Shown: positions 27,216-36,231, counted from the stretch's first letter. The stretch: 64,000 nt of DNA from RUG11272 sp045226335 (GCA_045226335.1 JBGVCH010000085.1:13388-77387), one strand, 5' to 3'. Numbers and translations are program-made. The notes: generated from the sequence alone by a model not told the origin.

Positions 27216-28093
27216 AGGCTGCTCCCCAGCATGGCGGACAGATTGTTCCGGATCGCGCCCGCCACCTCCGGCTTGTTCATGGTGTAGACGTGCACATGCC
27301 GGATGCCGTTGGCGTACAGGTCGATGATCTGATCCGTGGCATAGATGATGCCCGCCTGCATCATGGCCGCCGGATCGCTTCCGAAGCGGTCCACCAGGCT
27401 GATGAACCGCCTGGGCATGAAGCTGCCGGACAGCTTCAGGGCGCGCTCCACCTGCCGGGCGCTGGTGATGGGCATGATTCCCGGCACCACCGGGACCGTC
27501 ACGCCGGCTTCCCGCAGCTTGTAGAGGAAATTGTAGAGCAGATTGTTGTCGAAAAACATCTGGGTGGTGAGGAAGTCCGCGCCGGCTTCCACCTTCTCCC
27601 GGAGCCGGCGGATGTCTTCGTTCTGATTCGGGCTCTCCGGGTGGACCTCCGGATAGCAGGCCGCGCCGATGCAGAAATCCCCGGCGTCCCGGATCTCGCG
27701 GATCAGGTCCGCGGCGTGGGGATAAGCCGCCTCCCCCATGTCCTCCGGCCGCATGCCAGCCGGCAGATCTCCCCGCAAGGCCATGACATTCCCGACCCCG
27801 CAGGCCTTCAGACTGTCCAGATAAGCCCGGATCTGCGCCCGGTCCGCGCCGACACAGGTCAGGTGGGCCAGGGTCTCCGCCCCGGTCTTCTCCCGAATGC
27901 TCCGGGCGATTTCGAGGGTGAGCCTGCTCCCGCCGCCGCCCGCGCCGTAGGTGACGCTGACGAAGGACGGAGAGAGCGCCGCCACCGAAAGCACCGCCCG
28001 GCGGACATCCTCCAGGGCGGTCTCCGTCTTGGGCGGAAAAACCTCAAAGGATAGCGTAAACTTCCCTTCAGCCAGCAGTTCAGAAATCTTCAT
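27212..28093 (-). CDS. metF: 5,10-methylenetetrahydrofolate reductase
   Basis: Makes 5-methyltetrahydrofolate, the methyl donor for MetH. The 293-residue FAD barrel has FEVFPPKTE near 17-25, FVSVTYGAGGGG near 45, HLTCVGADRAQI near 77, NVMALRGDLP near 100, and the FFDNNLLYNF stretch near 185. It overlaps the reactivation gene by 4 bases and the upstream oxidoreductase by 14, so all four genes are one methionine-methyl-cycle operon. I saw no SAM riboswitch in the leader. Confidence 0.95.
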   Translation of the reverse strand: MKISELLAEGKFTLSFEVFPPKTETALEDVRRAVLSVAALSPSFVSVTYGAGGGGSRLTLEIARSIREKTGAETLAHLTCVGADRAQIRAYLDSLKACGVGNVMALRGDLPAGMRPEDMGEAAYPHAADLIREIRDAGDFCIGAACYPEVHPESPNQNEDIRRLREKVEAGADFLTTQMFFDNNLLYNFLYKLREAGVTVPVVPGIMPITSARQVERALKLSGSFMPRRFISLVDRFGSDPAAMMQAGIIYATDQIIDLYANGIRHVHVYTMNKPEVAGAIRNNLSAMLGSSL

Positions 28094-28715
28094 GCCGTTC
28101 CTCGCTTCCTTGTCTCAGCGTGTCCGCCAGCCACTCGGCGGCGTTTCGGGCCTCCTCGCGCGCGCTTTGGAGGATGCGGTCCGTGTCCGTGCCTTCCAGG
28201 TCCAGGCCTTCCGCCTTCACGTCCCGGAAGGCGCCGATCCCCAGCGTTCGCATCACGTCCCGGATGTACAGCGTGCCCCAGTCGTGCCCGGCCGTATAAC
28301 TCCCGGATGTCGTGACATAAACAGCCGCGCGGCCCCGGGCCAGGCCCACCGGCTGATCACCCCGGTAGAAGAATGTCAGGTTCCGCACCCACATGTTCTC
28401 CACCCAGACCTTCAGCATGGACGGGAAGGACAGATCCCAGTAGGGCGCCGCGATCACCACCGCGTCCGCTTCGCGGAAATCCACAGCCGGACGCATCAGG
28501 GGATGGTCCCAGACCAGGGCGTCGCACAGGGCTTCCTTCTCCGCAAGCAGCCGGTCGTCCACGCTCCTCAGGCCCATGTCCGCCAGCCGGTGCGCCGTGA
28601 TCTCCAGCCCCGGGCAGCGTTCCCGCAGCCGGTCCAGCAGGCATCCGGCCAGCGCCAGGGTCCTGGACGCCTCTCTCCTGGGGCAGGCGTCCACAAACAG
28701 CAGTTTCACACGCAT
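28080..28715 (-). CDS. Flavodoxin-fold NAD(P)H-dependent oxidoreductase
   Basis: The protein (about 210 residues) has the flavodoxin-like/AzoR fold: LLFVDACPRREASRTLALAG binds the FMN phosphate, ADAVVIAAPYWDLSFPSMLKVWVE is the conserved flavin loop, and YVTTSGSYTAG near 145 matches the second flavin loop of azoreductase/quinone reductases. The start is uncertain: ATG at 28715 lies almost on the GGGAGGG ribosome site, while a GTG two codons later (28709) has better spacing. It leads the metF-metH operon. Inference: it could be the electron donor for MetH reactivation or for metF. Confidence 0.8.
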   Translation of the reverse strand: MRVKLLFVDACPRREASRTLALAGCLLDRLRERCPGLEITAHRLADMGLRSVDDRLLAEKEALCDALVWDHPLMRPAVDFREADAVVIAAPYWDLSFPSMLKVWVENMWVRNLTFFYRGDQPVGLARGRAAVYVTTSGSYTAGHDWGTLYIRDVMRTLGIGAFRDVKAEGLDLEGTDTDRILQSAREEARNAAEWLADTLRQGSEERHEDF

Positions 28716-28856
28716 CCCTCCCGAAACCATCTGTCTATTTCCGTTTTTTCCCCGAAAATCCTGCTTGCGCGGAAGGAATTGACCCACAGAACATCGAAAT
28801 AGCTTTCCCGAGCCGGAAGAGGCTCAGACGAGAATGACACGGAGGTGCTGAATCAG
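28716..28856. other. Divergent intergenic region between the met operon and the nucleoside transporter
   Basis: No consensus promoter was found on either strand. On the plus strand TTGACC at 28779 lacks a good -10. A small hairpin (GAGCC-GGAAGA-GGCTC) at 28810-28825 lies just before the transporter ribosome site. Divergent transcription must start here, so non-consensus or activator-dependent promoters are implied. Confidence 0.5.
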
Positions 28857-29846
28857 ATGAAAAAGTTCTTTGCGTTCCTGCTGGCCGCCATGATGCTGCT
28901 GGCCATGGTTCCCGCCCTGGCGGATCCGACTCCCTCGGTGTGCATCGTTGTGGCCGGCTCTCTGGGCGACCGCTCCTTCTATGATTCCGCCAACGAAGGC
29001 ATCACGGCCCTGGCTGCGGACTTCGGCACGGTGACCAGCGTCATCGAGTGCAAGGAAGACGCTTCCCTCTACGAGAACGCGCTGTTCGACGCGGCTGAGA
29101 AGTACGACATCATCGCCGCGGTGGGCTGGCAGTTCTACGATGCCCTGTCCGACGAAAACGGCGTGCTGTCCGCCTTCCCGGACAAGCAGTTCCTCTTCAT
29201 CGACAACGCCCTGGAGGAGATCCCCGAAAACCTGATGTGCATCACTTACACCCAGAACGAGGGCTCCTACCTGGCGGGCTACATCGCCGCTTCCCTATCC
29301 CAGACCGGCATCATCGGCGTTGTGGGCGGCGAGGACAGCGATACCATCAACGACTTCATCGTGGGCTACGAGGCCGGCGCGCTGTACCGCAACCCGGACT
29401 GCAAGGTCCTGAAGCAGTATGCCAACGACTATGAAGACCCGGCCAAGGGCAAGAGCTGCGCGGAGGCCCTGTACGGCGCCGGCGCGGACATCGTCTTCGC
29501 CGTGGCCGGCAAGACCGGCGAGGGCGTCTTCGAGGCCGCCAAGGAAGTGAACAAGCTGGCCATCGGCGTGGACGGCGACCAGAAGTACATCGACCCCGAC
29601 CGGATCATCTGCTCCATGGTCAAGAAGGTCGGCCAGTCCATCTATGACGTAGCGGCCAACCCCGACAAGTTCGCGGGCGGCACCGTCTGGAGCGCCGACA
29701 TGGAAACCGGCTACATCGACGTGGTGTACGGCACCGAGGACATGCCCCAGCAGGTGTCTGACGAACTGAAGGCGGAAGTTGAGGAGATCAAGGCCAAGAT
29801 CATCTCCGGCGAGATCGTTGTCCCCACCGCCTTTGCCGCGGAGTAA
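28857..29846 (+). CDS. BMP-family nucleoside-binding protein of an ABC importer
   Basis: Start at 28857 (MKKFFAFLLAAMM), 11 bases after GGAGG. The 329-residue product has a signal peptide (about 1-22, cleavage near ALA-D) and the BMP/PnrA fold with VCIVVAGSLGDRSFYDSANEG near 28, GYIAASLSQTGIIGVVGG near 140, and IGVDGDQKY near 240. These proteins bind purine or pyrimidine nucleosides. Unlike most Gram-positive members it has no lipobox cysteine, so anchoring is unexplained. It is followed by a hairpin and then the ATPase and two permeases of the same transporter. Confidence 0.92.
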   Translation: MKKFFAFLLAAMMLLAMVPALADPTPSVCIVVAGSLGDRSFYDSANEGITALAADFGTVTSVIECKEDASLYENALFDAAEKYDIIAAVGWQFYDALSDENGVLSAFPDKQFLFIDNALEEIPENLMCITYTQNEGSYLAGYIAASLSQTGIIGVVGGEDSDTINDFIVGYEAGALYRNPDCKVLKQYANDYEDPAKGKSCAEALYGAGADIVFAVAGKTGEGVFEAAKEVNKLAIGVDGDQKYIDPDRIICSMVKKVGQSIYDVAANPDKFAGGTVWSADMETGYIDVVYGTEDMPQQVSDELKAEVEEIKAKIISGEIVVPTAFAAE

Positions 29847-29855
29847 CCTTTCCCC

Positions 29856-29896
29856 GCGCAGCCGTGTTCCCGCTGCGGAACGCGGCTGCGCTGTTT
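29856..29896 (+). terminator. Attenuating hairpin between the binding protein and ATPase genes
   Basis: A long stem (GCGCAGCCG / CGGCTGCGC, extended inward) is followed by TGTTTTC. It probably lets the binding protein be made in excess over the membrane parts. Confidence 0.8.
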
Positions 29897-29924
29897 TCAT
29901 GTCATCGGGATTGGAGACGGTTTT

Positions 29925-31616
29925 GTGAACCCGATTGTTCAGTTTTCCCATGTATCCATGCAGTTCCCCGGCGTGCTGGCCAATGACGATGTGACCCTGG
30001 ACATTATGCCCGGGGAAGTTTTCGCGTTAGTGGGCGAAAACGGCGCCGGCAAGTCCACGCTGATGAACATCCTCTTCGGGCTGAACACCCCTTCCGCCGG
30101 CACGGTGACGGTGAAAGGCGAACCGATCAGGTCGTTCAGTTCCGTTGGCGCCATCGCCCGGGGCATCGGCATGGTGCACCAGCATTTCATGCTCGTGCCG
30201 TCCTTTACCGTGGCCCAGAATATCGTGCTGGGCAATGAGCCGATGCTGCCGCCCTTCTACAACTTCTCCGAAGCCAACGCCATCGTCCGGAATCTGGTGG
30301 AGGAATACAGCCTGCGGGTGAACCCGGAGGACAGGGTACAGGACATCAGCGTGGGCCTGCAGCAGCGGGTGGAGATCCTGAAGGCGCTCTGGCGCGGCGC
30401 GGATGTGCTGATCCTCGACGAGCCCACCGCGGTCCTCACCCCCCAAGAAACCGATGAGCTGTTCGCCGTCATCCGGAAGATCGTCCATGAGAAGGGCATG
30501 ACGGTGATCATCATCACACACAAGCTCTACGAGGTCATGGCCATCTCGGACCGGGTCGGCGTCATGCGGCAGGGACGCCTGGTAGGCGTTGAGCGCACGA
30601 AAGACGTGAACGAACGGATCCTGGCCTCCATGATGGTGGGCAAGGATGTGCTTCTCCAGCCCCTGGAGCGGAAAAAGCAGCGCATCGTCGGCATCCGGGT
30701 GGAGGATCTGCATGTGTCGGACAGCCGGGGGCTTCCGGCTGTCCGGGGGCTGTCCTTCGAGGTGGAGCGCGGAGAGATCCTGGGCATCGCCGGCGTGGAG
30801 GGCAACGGGCAGAGCGAGCTGGTGGAAGCCATCACGGGTCTCCGGCGTTTCAGCGGCGGCGAGATCACCGTCAACGGCACCAGCATCCGGCATCTCTCCC
30901 CCGGCAAGATCCGCCGCCTGGGGCTGGCCCATGTGCCGGAAGACCGGCTCTCCACCGGCGTGGCCGCCAAGGCGGATATCGTGGACAACCTCGCCACGGG
31001 CAAGCAGCGCAAATGGCCCTTCTCCATCGCCCATGTGCACCTGATGAAAAGCGGGATGAAGCGCTACGCCAAAAAGCTTTCGGAAGAATATGACATCCGG
31101 GGCGGCGGCATCTGGACCAAGGCCGGGGATCTCTCCGGCGGCAACATGCAGAAAGTGGTGCTGGCCCGGGAGTTTTCCTTCAACGCCTCCGTGCTGGTCA
31201 TCGCCCAGCCCACCCGGGGCGTGGACATCGGCGCCATGGAGACCATTCATCAGCAGATCATGGACCGCCGCAACGCGGGCTGCGCCATCCTGCTGGTCAG
31301 CGCGGATCTGGACGAGCTCTACCGCCTCTCCGACCGCATGATCACCATCTACGAAGGCCGGATCACGGGCGTCTTCAGGCCGGACAAGGCAGACCGCACC
31401 CTGGTCAGCCAGTGCATGACCGGAACGGCCACCCATCTCGCGGATGAGAACGATGATGAAGATTCTTCCCGGTCCGAAGAGAAAAAGAAAAAGAAGAAAA
31501 AGAAAGAAAATCCGGATCGCGGCGAAAACGTGAAGGAAGAAAAAGGCAAGAAGAAAAAGAAGAAGAAAAAAGCGGAACAGCAGTCGGACAAGCGCAGGAA
31601 AGACGGGGATTCGTGA
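29925..31616 (+). CDS. Nucleoside ABC importer, fused double ATPase with poly-lysine tail
   Basis: GTG start with TTGGAGACGG upstream. The 563-residue protein has two ABC domains in the RbsA/NupO style. Domain 1: Walker A GENGAGKST near 36-44, Walker B VLILDEPTAVL near 160. Domain 2: the degenerate GVEGNGQSEL at the Walker A position near 290, and a signature near LSGGNMQKV around 402. It drives the BMP transporter. The last 57 residues are unusual: an acidic/serine stretch, then two blocks of eight lysines separated by a charged linker. The tail is encoded by A-rich DNA in a GC-rich gene. The permease gene begins 30 bases later. Confidence 0.93.
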   Translation: MNPIVQFSHVSMQFPGVLANDDVTLDIMPGEVFALVGENGAGKSTLMNILFGLNTPSAGTVTVKGEPIRSFSSVGAIARGIGMVHQHFMLVPSFTVAQNIVLGNEPMLPPFYNFSEANAIVRNLVEEYSLRVNPEDRVQDISVGLQQRVEILKALWRGADVLILDEPTAVLTPQETDELFAVIRKIVHEKGMTVIIITHKLYEVMAISDRVGVMRQGRLVGVERTKDVNERILASMMVGKDVLLQPLERKKQRIVGIRVEDLHVSDSRGLPAVRGLSFEVERGEILGIAGVEGNGQSELVEAITGLRRFSGGEITVNGTSIRHLSPGKIRRLGLAHVPEDRLSTGVAAKADIVDNLATGKQRKWPFSIAHVHLMKSGMKRYAKKLSEEYDIRGGGIWTKAGDLSGGNMQKVVLAREFSFNASVLVIAQPTRGVDIGAMETIHQQIMDRRNAGCAILLVSADLDELYRLSDRMITIYEGRITGVFRPDKADRTLVSQCMTGTATHLADENDDEDSSRSEEKKKKKKKKENPDRGENVKEEKGKKKKKKKKAEQQSDKRRKDGDS

Positions 31617-31646
31617 TCATCCGCCGAAAGACAGAAGGGATCTCAA

Positions 31647-32717
31647 ATGCGAGTAAAGAACACCATGTCGTATCTCATCAGTCTGACCGTCAGCGTGGTG
31701 CTGGCGCTGGGGATCGGCGCGTTTCTGATGTACGTGACGGGGCATGACCCGCTGGAAGGGTACGCAGCCCTGATCCAGGGTGCCTTTGGCAGCAAGCGCG
31801 GATGGGGCAACACCCTCTACAAGACGGGACAGCTGGCCATCACCGGCCTGGCCACCGCCGTGGCGTCCAGCTCCGGCGTTTTCAACGTGGGCGGCGAAGG
31901 CCAGATGTACCTGGGCGCACTGGCCTCCTGCTGGATCGCCACGCTGCTGACGGGAATCTCCCCGCTGATCGCCATCCCGGTCTGCCTGCTGTGCGCCATC
32001 GCGGCCGGCAGCCTGTATGCCCTGATCCCGGCCGTGCTGAAGGTCAAGCTCCAGATCAGCGAGGTCATCACCACCATCCTCATGAACTCCATCGCCATCT
32101 TCTTCTGCAGCTACATGGCCAAGGGTCCCCTGAAAACCACCGAAGCCCGGGTCAGCGTCGGCACCGCCAAGCTGGACAGCGCCTTCCAGTTCGACAAGCT
32201 GATCCCAGGATCCAACCTGACACAGACCATCTTCTGGATCGCGGCGGCCGCTCTGATTGTCTGGTACATCATGAGCCGCACCACCCTGGGATTCGAGATG
32301 AAGATGTCCGGGCACAACGAACGCTTTGCCCGGTTCAGCGGCATCAAGGCCGGAAAGATGGCTATCGTCGGCATGCTGATTTCCGGCGCGCTGTGCGGCA
32401 TGCTGGGCATGTTCGAGTGCTTCGGCCTGCAATCGCGCTTCAAGCCGGATTTCTCCAATGAGTTCTACTTCGACGGCATGCTGGTGGCCATGATCATGCG
32501 CTATCAGCCCCTGGGGATCGTCCTCATGAGCTTCTTCTTCGGCGCGCTGAAGATGGGCGCCATCAAGATGCAGTCCGATACCGCCATCCCCTCCGAGCTG
32601 ATCCTGATCATTCAGTCCATCATCATCTTCTTCATGGCCGCGGAGGAGGGCCTGATGGCCGGGCTTCGGGTGCGGATGGCCAGCCGCCGGGTCAATGCCG
32701 GAAAGGAGGCGCAGTGA
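31647..32717 (+). CDS. Nucleoside ABC importer permease 1
   Basis: A 356-residue membrane protein with about nine to ten hydrophobic segments, starting with VSVVLALGIGAFLMYVTG near 12. The EVITTILMNSIAIFF region near 135 and SGALCGMLGMFECFG near 250 match the BPD_transp_2 family of BmpA-linked permeases. RBS AAGGGA is modest. Its stop overlaps the next permease start (GTGA), so the two halves of the channel are coupled in translation. Confidence 0.92.
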   Translation: MRVKNTMSYLISLTVSVVLALGIGAFLMYVTGHDPLEGYAALIQGAFGSKRGWGNTLYKTGQLAITGLATAVASSSGVFNVGGEGQMYLGALASCWIATLLTGISPLIAIPVCLLCAIAAGSLYALIPAVLKVKLQISEVITTILMNSIAIFFCSYMAKGPLKTTEARVSVGTAKLDSAFQFDKLIPGSNLTQTIFWIAAAALIVWYIMSRTTLGFEMKMSGHNERFARFSGIKAGKMAIVGMLISGALCGMLGMFECFGLQSRFKPDFSNEFYFDGMLVAMIMRYQPLGIVLMSFFFGALKMGAIKMQSDTAIPSELILIIQSIIIFFMAAEEGLMAGLRVRMASRRVNAGKEAQ

Positions 32718-33664
32718 GCATGGACTGGTCCATGGTCTTCAGTTTTGACACGCTGCTGAACTCCGTCAACACCGGCACCATCGTGGTGCTGGCGGCGCTG
32801 GGCTGCCTGATGACCGAGCAGGCCGGCATGATGAACATCGGCATCGACGGCATGATGACCGCCAGCGCCTTCGCGGCCGTGATCGGCTCCTGGGCTTCCG
32901 GCAGCTGGATCGTCGGGCTGTTGGCTGCCCTGGCCGTCGGACTGCTCTCCGGTCTGTTCTACGGCGTCATGGTCATCAAGCTCAAAAGCGACGAGTTCAT
33001 CATCGGCGTGGCTTTCAACATCTTTGCCGTCGCGCTGACCACCTTCATCCTGCGCAGCGCTTTCAACCAAAGCGGTTCCTTCCACCCGGAGAAGGGCGAG
33101 ATCATTGGCATCCCGAGCCTCTCCATGGCAGGTCTTGGCCTGACCGGCAATATCTCGGTGATGGTGCCCTTCGCCGTCGCGCTGGTGGTCATCACCCATC
33201 TGCTGATCTACAGCACCCCTCTGGGCTTCTGGCTCCACGCCTCCGGCGAACATCCGGAATCCCTGCGCTCCGTCGGTAGGAGCCCCGAGGCGATGAAGTT
33301 TTTCGGCTCTCTGGCCTGCGGGTTCTTCTGCGGGCTTTCCGGCGCTTATCTCTCCCTGGGATACATGACCGCCTTCACGGAAAACATGTCCGCTTCCCGG
33401 GGCTTCGTGGCCGTGGCCTGCGTGATCTTCGGCCGGGCCAACCCGCTTCTGGTCACCGCGGCGGCCCTGCTCTTCGGCTTCATCGACGCCGCCGGCCAGC
33501 GCCTGCAGCTCCTGGGTGTGGTGGACTCCACCCTCACCGCCACTTTCCCGTACATCGGCACCATCATCATGATGGTGGTCCTGGCCATTCTGGACCGGGT
33601 GAAAAAGCAGCAGAGGGCCGCGCACGAAAACAAAAAGGCGCTGGAGGATCAGCTTCCCGGCTGA
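32714..33664 (+). CDS. Nucleoside ABC importer permease 2
   Basis: A 316-residue BPD_transp_2 permease with about eight hydrophobic segments; LTEQAGMMNIGIDGMM-like sequence near 35 is a family hallmark (here CLMTEQAGMMNIGIDG). GTG at 32714 overlaps the upstream stop; an in-frame ATG at 32720 has better spacing from GGAGG and may be the true start. Last gene of the transporter operon, followed by a terminator. Confidence 0.91.
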   Translation: MSMDWSMVFSFDTLLNSVNTGTIVVLAALGCLMTEQAGMMNIGIDGMMTASAFAAVIGSWASGSWIVGLLAALAVGLLSGLFYGVMVIKLKSDEFIIGVAFNIFAVALTTFILRSAFNQSGSFHPEKGEIIGIPSLSMAGLGLTGNISVMVPFAVALVVITHLLIYSTPLGFWLHASGEHPESLRSVGRSPEAMKFFGSLACGFFCGLSGAYLSLGYMTAFTENMSASRGFVAVACVIFGRANPLLVTAAALLFGFIDAAGQRLQLLGVVDSTLTATFPYIGTIIMMVVLAILDRVKKQQRAAHENKKALEDQLPG

Positions 33665-33682
33665 TGCTTCCGCGCCGCGGCG

Positions 33683-33709
33683 GGGGAACCGGTCTCCGGT
33701 TCTCCTTTT
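33683..33709 (+). terminator. Terminator of the nucleoside transporter operon
   Basis: A 10-bp stem (GGGGAACCGG / CCGGTTCTCC, one G-T pair) with a 3-nt loop, followed by TTTT. Confidence 0.85.
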
Positions 33710-33741
33710 CATTTCGGCGCGCCGCGGACTTCTTGTGCCTC

Positions 33742-33770
33742 TTTACTTTTTCCCTCCAAAACGGTATAAT
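33742..33770 (+). promoter_or_regulatory. Promoter of parA-parB and the following genes
   Basis: TTTACT, 17 nt, TATAAT, 45 bases before the parA ATG. The -10 is perfect, the -35 weak. Confidence 0.77.
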
Positions 33771-33814
33771 CCACCCGTATTGTTGTGTGCATTTTTCGGG
33801 AGGAGAGACACGGC

Positions 33815-34618
33815 ATGGGGAAGATCGTCGCGGTGACCAATCAGAAGGGCGGCGTGGGCAAGACCACCACCGCCATCAACCTGTCCGCTATGCTTGGGCA
33901 GGCGGGTCAGCGGGTGCTGGCCGTTGATCTGGATCCCCAGGGCAATACCACCTCCGGCCTCGGGACCCGGCCGGGAACCGACAGCGTTTACGAGGCGCTG
34001 CTGGGCCGGACGGCTGTCCGGAACGCTGTGGTCCAGACATCCTGGAAGGGGCTGTCCCTGCTGGGGGCCGACATCCGCCTGGCCGGTGCCGAGCTGGAGC
34101 TGGTGAACATGGACCGCCGGGAGTACAGGCTGAAGGACGCGCTGGCCAGCTTGCGCGACCATTATGATTTCATTCTGGTGGACTGCCCGCCGTCCCTGGG
34201 GCTGCTGACGGTGAACGCGCTTACCGCCGCCGACACCGTCCTGATTCCGATCCAGTGCGAGTACTACGCCCTGGAAGGACTGTCGAGTCTGATGAACACC
34301 ATCACCCGGGTCAATCATACCTTTAACCCGGCGCTGGGCATCGAGGGCATCCTGCTGACAATGATGGACGGCCGTACCAACCTGTCCACCCAGGTGGCCG
34401 AAGAGGTCAAGAGCCATTTCCGGCGGGAGGTGTACAGCGTGACCATCCCCCGCAGCGTCCGCCTGGGAGAAGCCCCCAGCCACGGCGAGCCCATCCATGT
34501 GTATGATCCGCGGTCCGCGGGTTCTCTGGCCTACGCGGTGCTGACCCGGGAATTTCTGCACCGCAATGGAAAGAGTGTCCGGGCCGGCACCCTGCCCATG
34601 CCCGGCAAGCATAAGTGA
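33815..34618 (+). CDS. soj: ParA/Soj chromosome-partition ATPase
   Basis: Start at 33815 with GGAGGAGA upstream. The 267-residue protein opens with the deviant Walker A KGGVGKTTT at 11-18, has DLDPQGNTTSGLG near 40 (Walker A' Asp), and DFILVDCPPSLGLLTVNAL near 118-136. It moves or positions origin regions together with ParB, and in Bacilli regulates replication start. It is co-transcribed with parB. Unlike the usual Firmicutes location beside rsmG/mnmG near the origin, it lies between a transporter and glycan genes. Confidence 0.94.
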   Translation: MGKIVAVTNQKGGVGKTTTAINLSAMLGQAGQRVLAVDLDPQGNTTSGLGTRPGTDSVYEALLGRTAVRNAVVQTSWKGLSLLGADIRLAGAELELVNMDRREYRLKDALASLRDHYDFILVDCPPSLGLLTVNALTAADTVLIPIQCEYYALEGLSSLMNTITRVNHTFNPALGIEGILLTMMDGRTNLSTQVAEEVKSHFRREVYSVTIPRSVRLGEAPSHGEPIHVYDPRSAGSLAYAVLTREFLHRNGKSVRAGTLPMPGKHK

Positions 34619-34656
34619 CGCCCGGATCTCATTCCGGGCGGCAGAAAGAGGTCCCT

Positions 34657-35511
34657 ATGGCAAAGAAAACACACGGTCTGGGACGGGGGCTTGACGTCCT
34701 CCTCCCGGATATTCACGACGATGACAGCGGCATCCGGGAGATCGAGATCGGCCGGATTGATCCCAACCCCAACCAGCCGCGGCAGTCCTTCAGCGAAGAG
34801 AGCATCCGGCAGCTGGCCGATTCCATCAAGGAAGTGGGCCTGCTTCAGCCGGTCCTGGTGACGGAAAGCGGCGGCCGCTACCGCATCGTGGCGGGCGAAC
34901 GCCGCTGGCGCGCCGCCCGGGCCGCCGGGCTGGAAACCATCCCCTGCGTCGTCCGGGATCTGGACCGGATGCAGGAGATGGAGGCCGCTCTGATCGAGAA
35001 CCTGCAGCGGGAAGACCTGAATCCGGTGGAATCCGCCCTGGGCATCCGGGCCCTGATGGACGGCTACGGCCTCACCCAGGAGGAAGTGGCTGCCCGGCTG
35101 GCCAAGAGCCGCCCCGCCGTGGCCAACCTGCTGCGGATCCTCACCCTGCCGGAAGCGGTCCTCGACATGGTCCGGGACGGAAGGCTGTCTCTTGGCCACG
35201 CCCGGGCCATTGCCGGCATGGACCGGAAGCCGGAGAGCCAGATCGCCCTGGCCACCCTGGCCGTGGAGGAGGGGTGGAGCGTCCGCCGTCTGGAGGAGGC
35301 CGCCGCCCATCAGAAGCCCGGGAAAGCCGCCTCGCCCCGGCGCGGCGAGATCCCCCCGGAACTCCGGCAGCTGGAGGACAATATGCGGGAGCGTCTCGGC
35401 GTGCGCACGGTCATCACGGGCAGCGCGAGCCGCGGGCGGATCGTCCTGCAGTACAACTCCGCCGCGGAACTGGAAGCCATCTGGGACGCCATCGAGCGCC
35501 TTCACGAGTGA
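34657..35511 (+). CDS. spo0J: ParB/Spo0J partition protein
   Basis: Start at 34657 with AAAGAGG upstream. The 284-residue protein has the N-terminal Soj-stimulating stretch (KKTHGLGRGLDVLL), the ParB/CTP-binding domain (NPNQPRQSF near 35, GERRWRAARAAG near 78, ENLQREDLNPVESA near 110), a helix-turn-helix near 130-165 (YGLTQEEVAARLAKSRPAVA) and a C-terminal dimerisation part. No parS-like sequence was noticed in the window. Forms a coupled pair with soj and is followed at 24 bases by a sugar transferase gene. Confidence 0.94.
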   Translation: MAKKTHGLGRGLDVLLPDIHDDDSGIREIEIGRIDPNPNQPRQSFSEESIRQLADSIKEVGLLQPVLVTESGGRYRIVAGERRWRAARAAGLETIPCVVRDLDRMQEMEAALIENLQREDLNPVESALGIRALMDGYGLTQEEVAARLAKSRPAVANLLRILTLPEAVLDMVRDGRLSLGHARAIAGMDRKPESQIALATLAVEEGWSVRRLEEAAAHQKPGKAASPRRGEIPPELRQLEDNMRERLGVRTVITGSASRGRIVLQYNSAAELEAIWDAIERLHE

Positions 35512-35535
35512 AACGCACAGGAGGTAGCGATCCGT

Positions 35536-36231
35536 ATGCAGTCCGATCTTCCCCGCTGGGACGGTCCGCTTTCACACCCCTTCTACTCTCACGTGGTCAA
35601 GCGTGTCATCGACTTTCTCCTGGCGCTGATTCTGCTGATCCCGGCTCTGGTGGTGATGCTGCCCCTGGCCGTCTGGGTGAAGCTGGACAGCCCGGGCCCC
35701 GTGTTCTACCGGGCACCTAGGGGAGGTTATCACAACAAAACCTTCCGGATCATGAAGTTCCGCTCCATGGTGGTGGACGCGGACAAGACCGGCGGCACCA
35801 CTGCCCTGAACGACAGCCGGGTCACCCGGGCCGGCAAGGTCATGCGCCGGCTGAAGCTGGATGAGCTGCCGCAGCTGTTCAACATCCTGAAGGGAGAAAT
35901 GTCCTTCGTCGGCCCACGGCCGGAACTGCTGCTCTACACCACGCAGTACACAAAGGAGCAGGAGTGCATCCTCTGGGTCCGGCCCGGCATCACGGACCGG
36001 TCCTCCATCGTCTACATCGCGCAGGATGAGCTGCTGGGCACGGAGAATCCCGTGGAGAACTATGAAAAGTACATCCTGCCGGAAAAGAACCGTCTCCGGG
36101 TGGAATACGCCCTGAATCAGTCTTTCCCCCTGGATTGCCGCCTGTTCTTCGAGACCATTGGCGGCGTCTTCGGCAAGGCGAAAAAGATGCAGGAAGAGCA
36201 TCATCAGCACCTTAAGGAGGAGAGCAAATGA
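35536..36231 (+). CDS. Undecaprenyl-phosphate sugar-phosphate transferase
   Basis: The 231-residue protein is a bacterial sugar transferase of the WbaP/PglC type, which loads a sugar 1-phosphate onto the lipid carrier to begin a glycan. It has one hydrophobic re-entrant helix (about 20-45), KFRSMVVDAD near 75 (Asp-Lys type catalytic pair region), TRAGKVMRRLKLDELPQLFNI near 97-117, MSFVGPRPE near 123 and RPGITDRSSI near 150. Good RBS (AGGAGG). Its stop overlaps the transketolase start (ATGA). First step gene of a small glycan block. Confidence 0.9.
   Translation: MQSDLPRWDGPLSHPFYSHVVKRVIDFLLALILLIPALVVMLPLAVWVKLDSPGPVFYRAPRGGYHNKTFRIMKFRSMVVDADKTGGTTALNDSRVTRAGKVMRRLKLDELPQLFNILKGEMSFVGPRPELLLYTTQYTKEQECILWVRPGITDRSSIVYIAQDELLGTENPVENYEKYILPEKNRLRVEYALNQSFPLDCRLFFETIGGVFGKAKKMQEEHHQHLKEESK

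Noticed and set aside
31443..31616. Poly-lysine tail as a frameshift artefact
   Set aside because: Both lysine blocks and the linker are in the same open frame as the ATPase, the codons mix AAA and AAG, and the next gene has its own start; still worth read-level checking.
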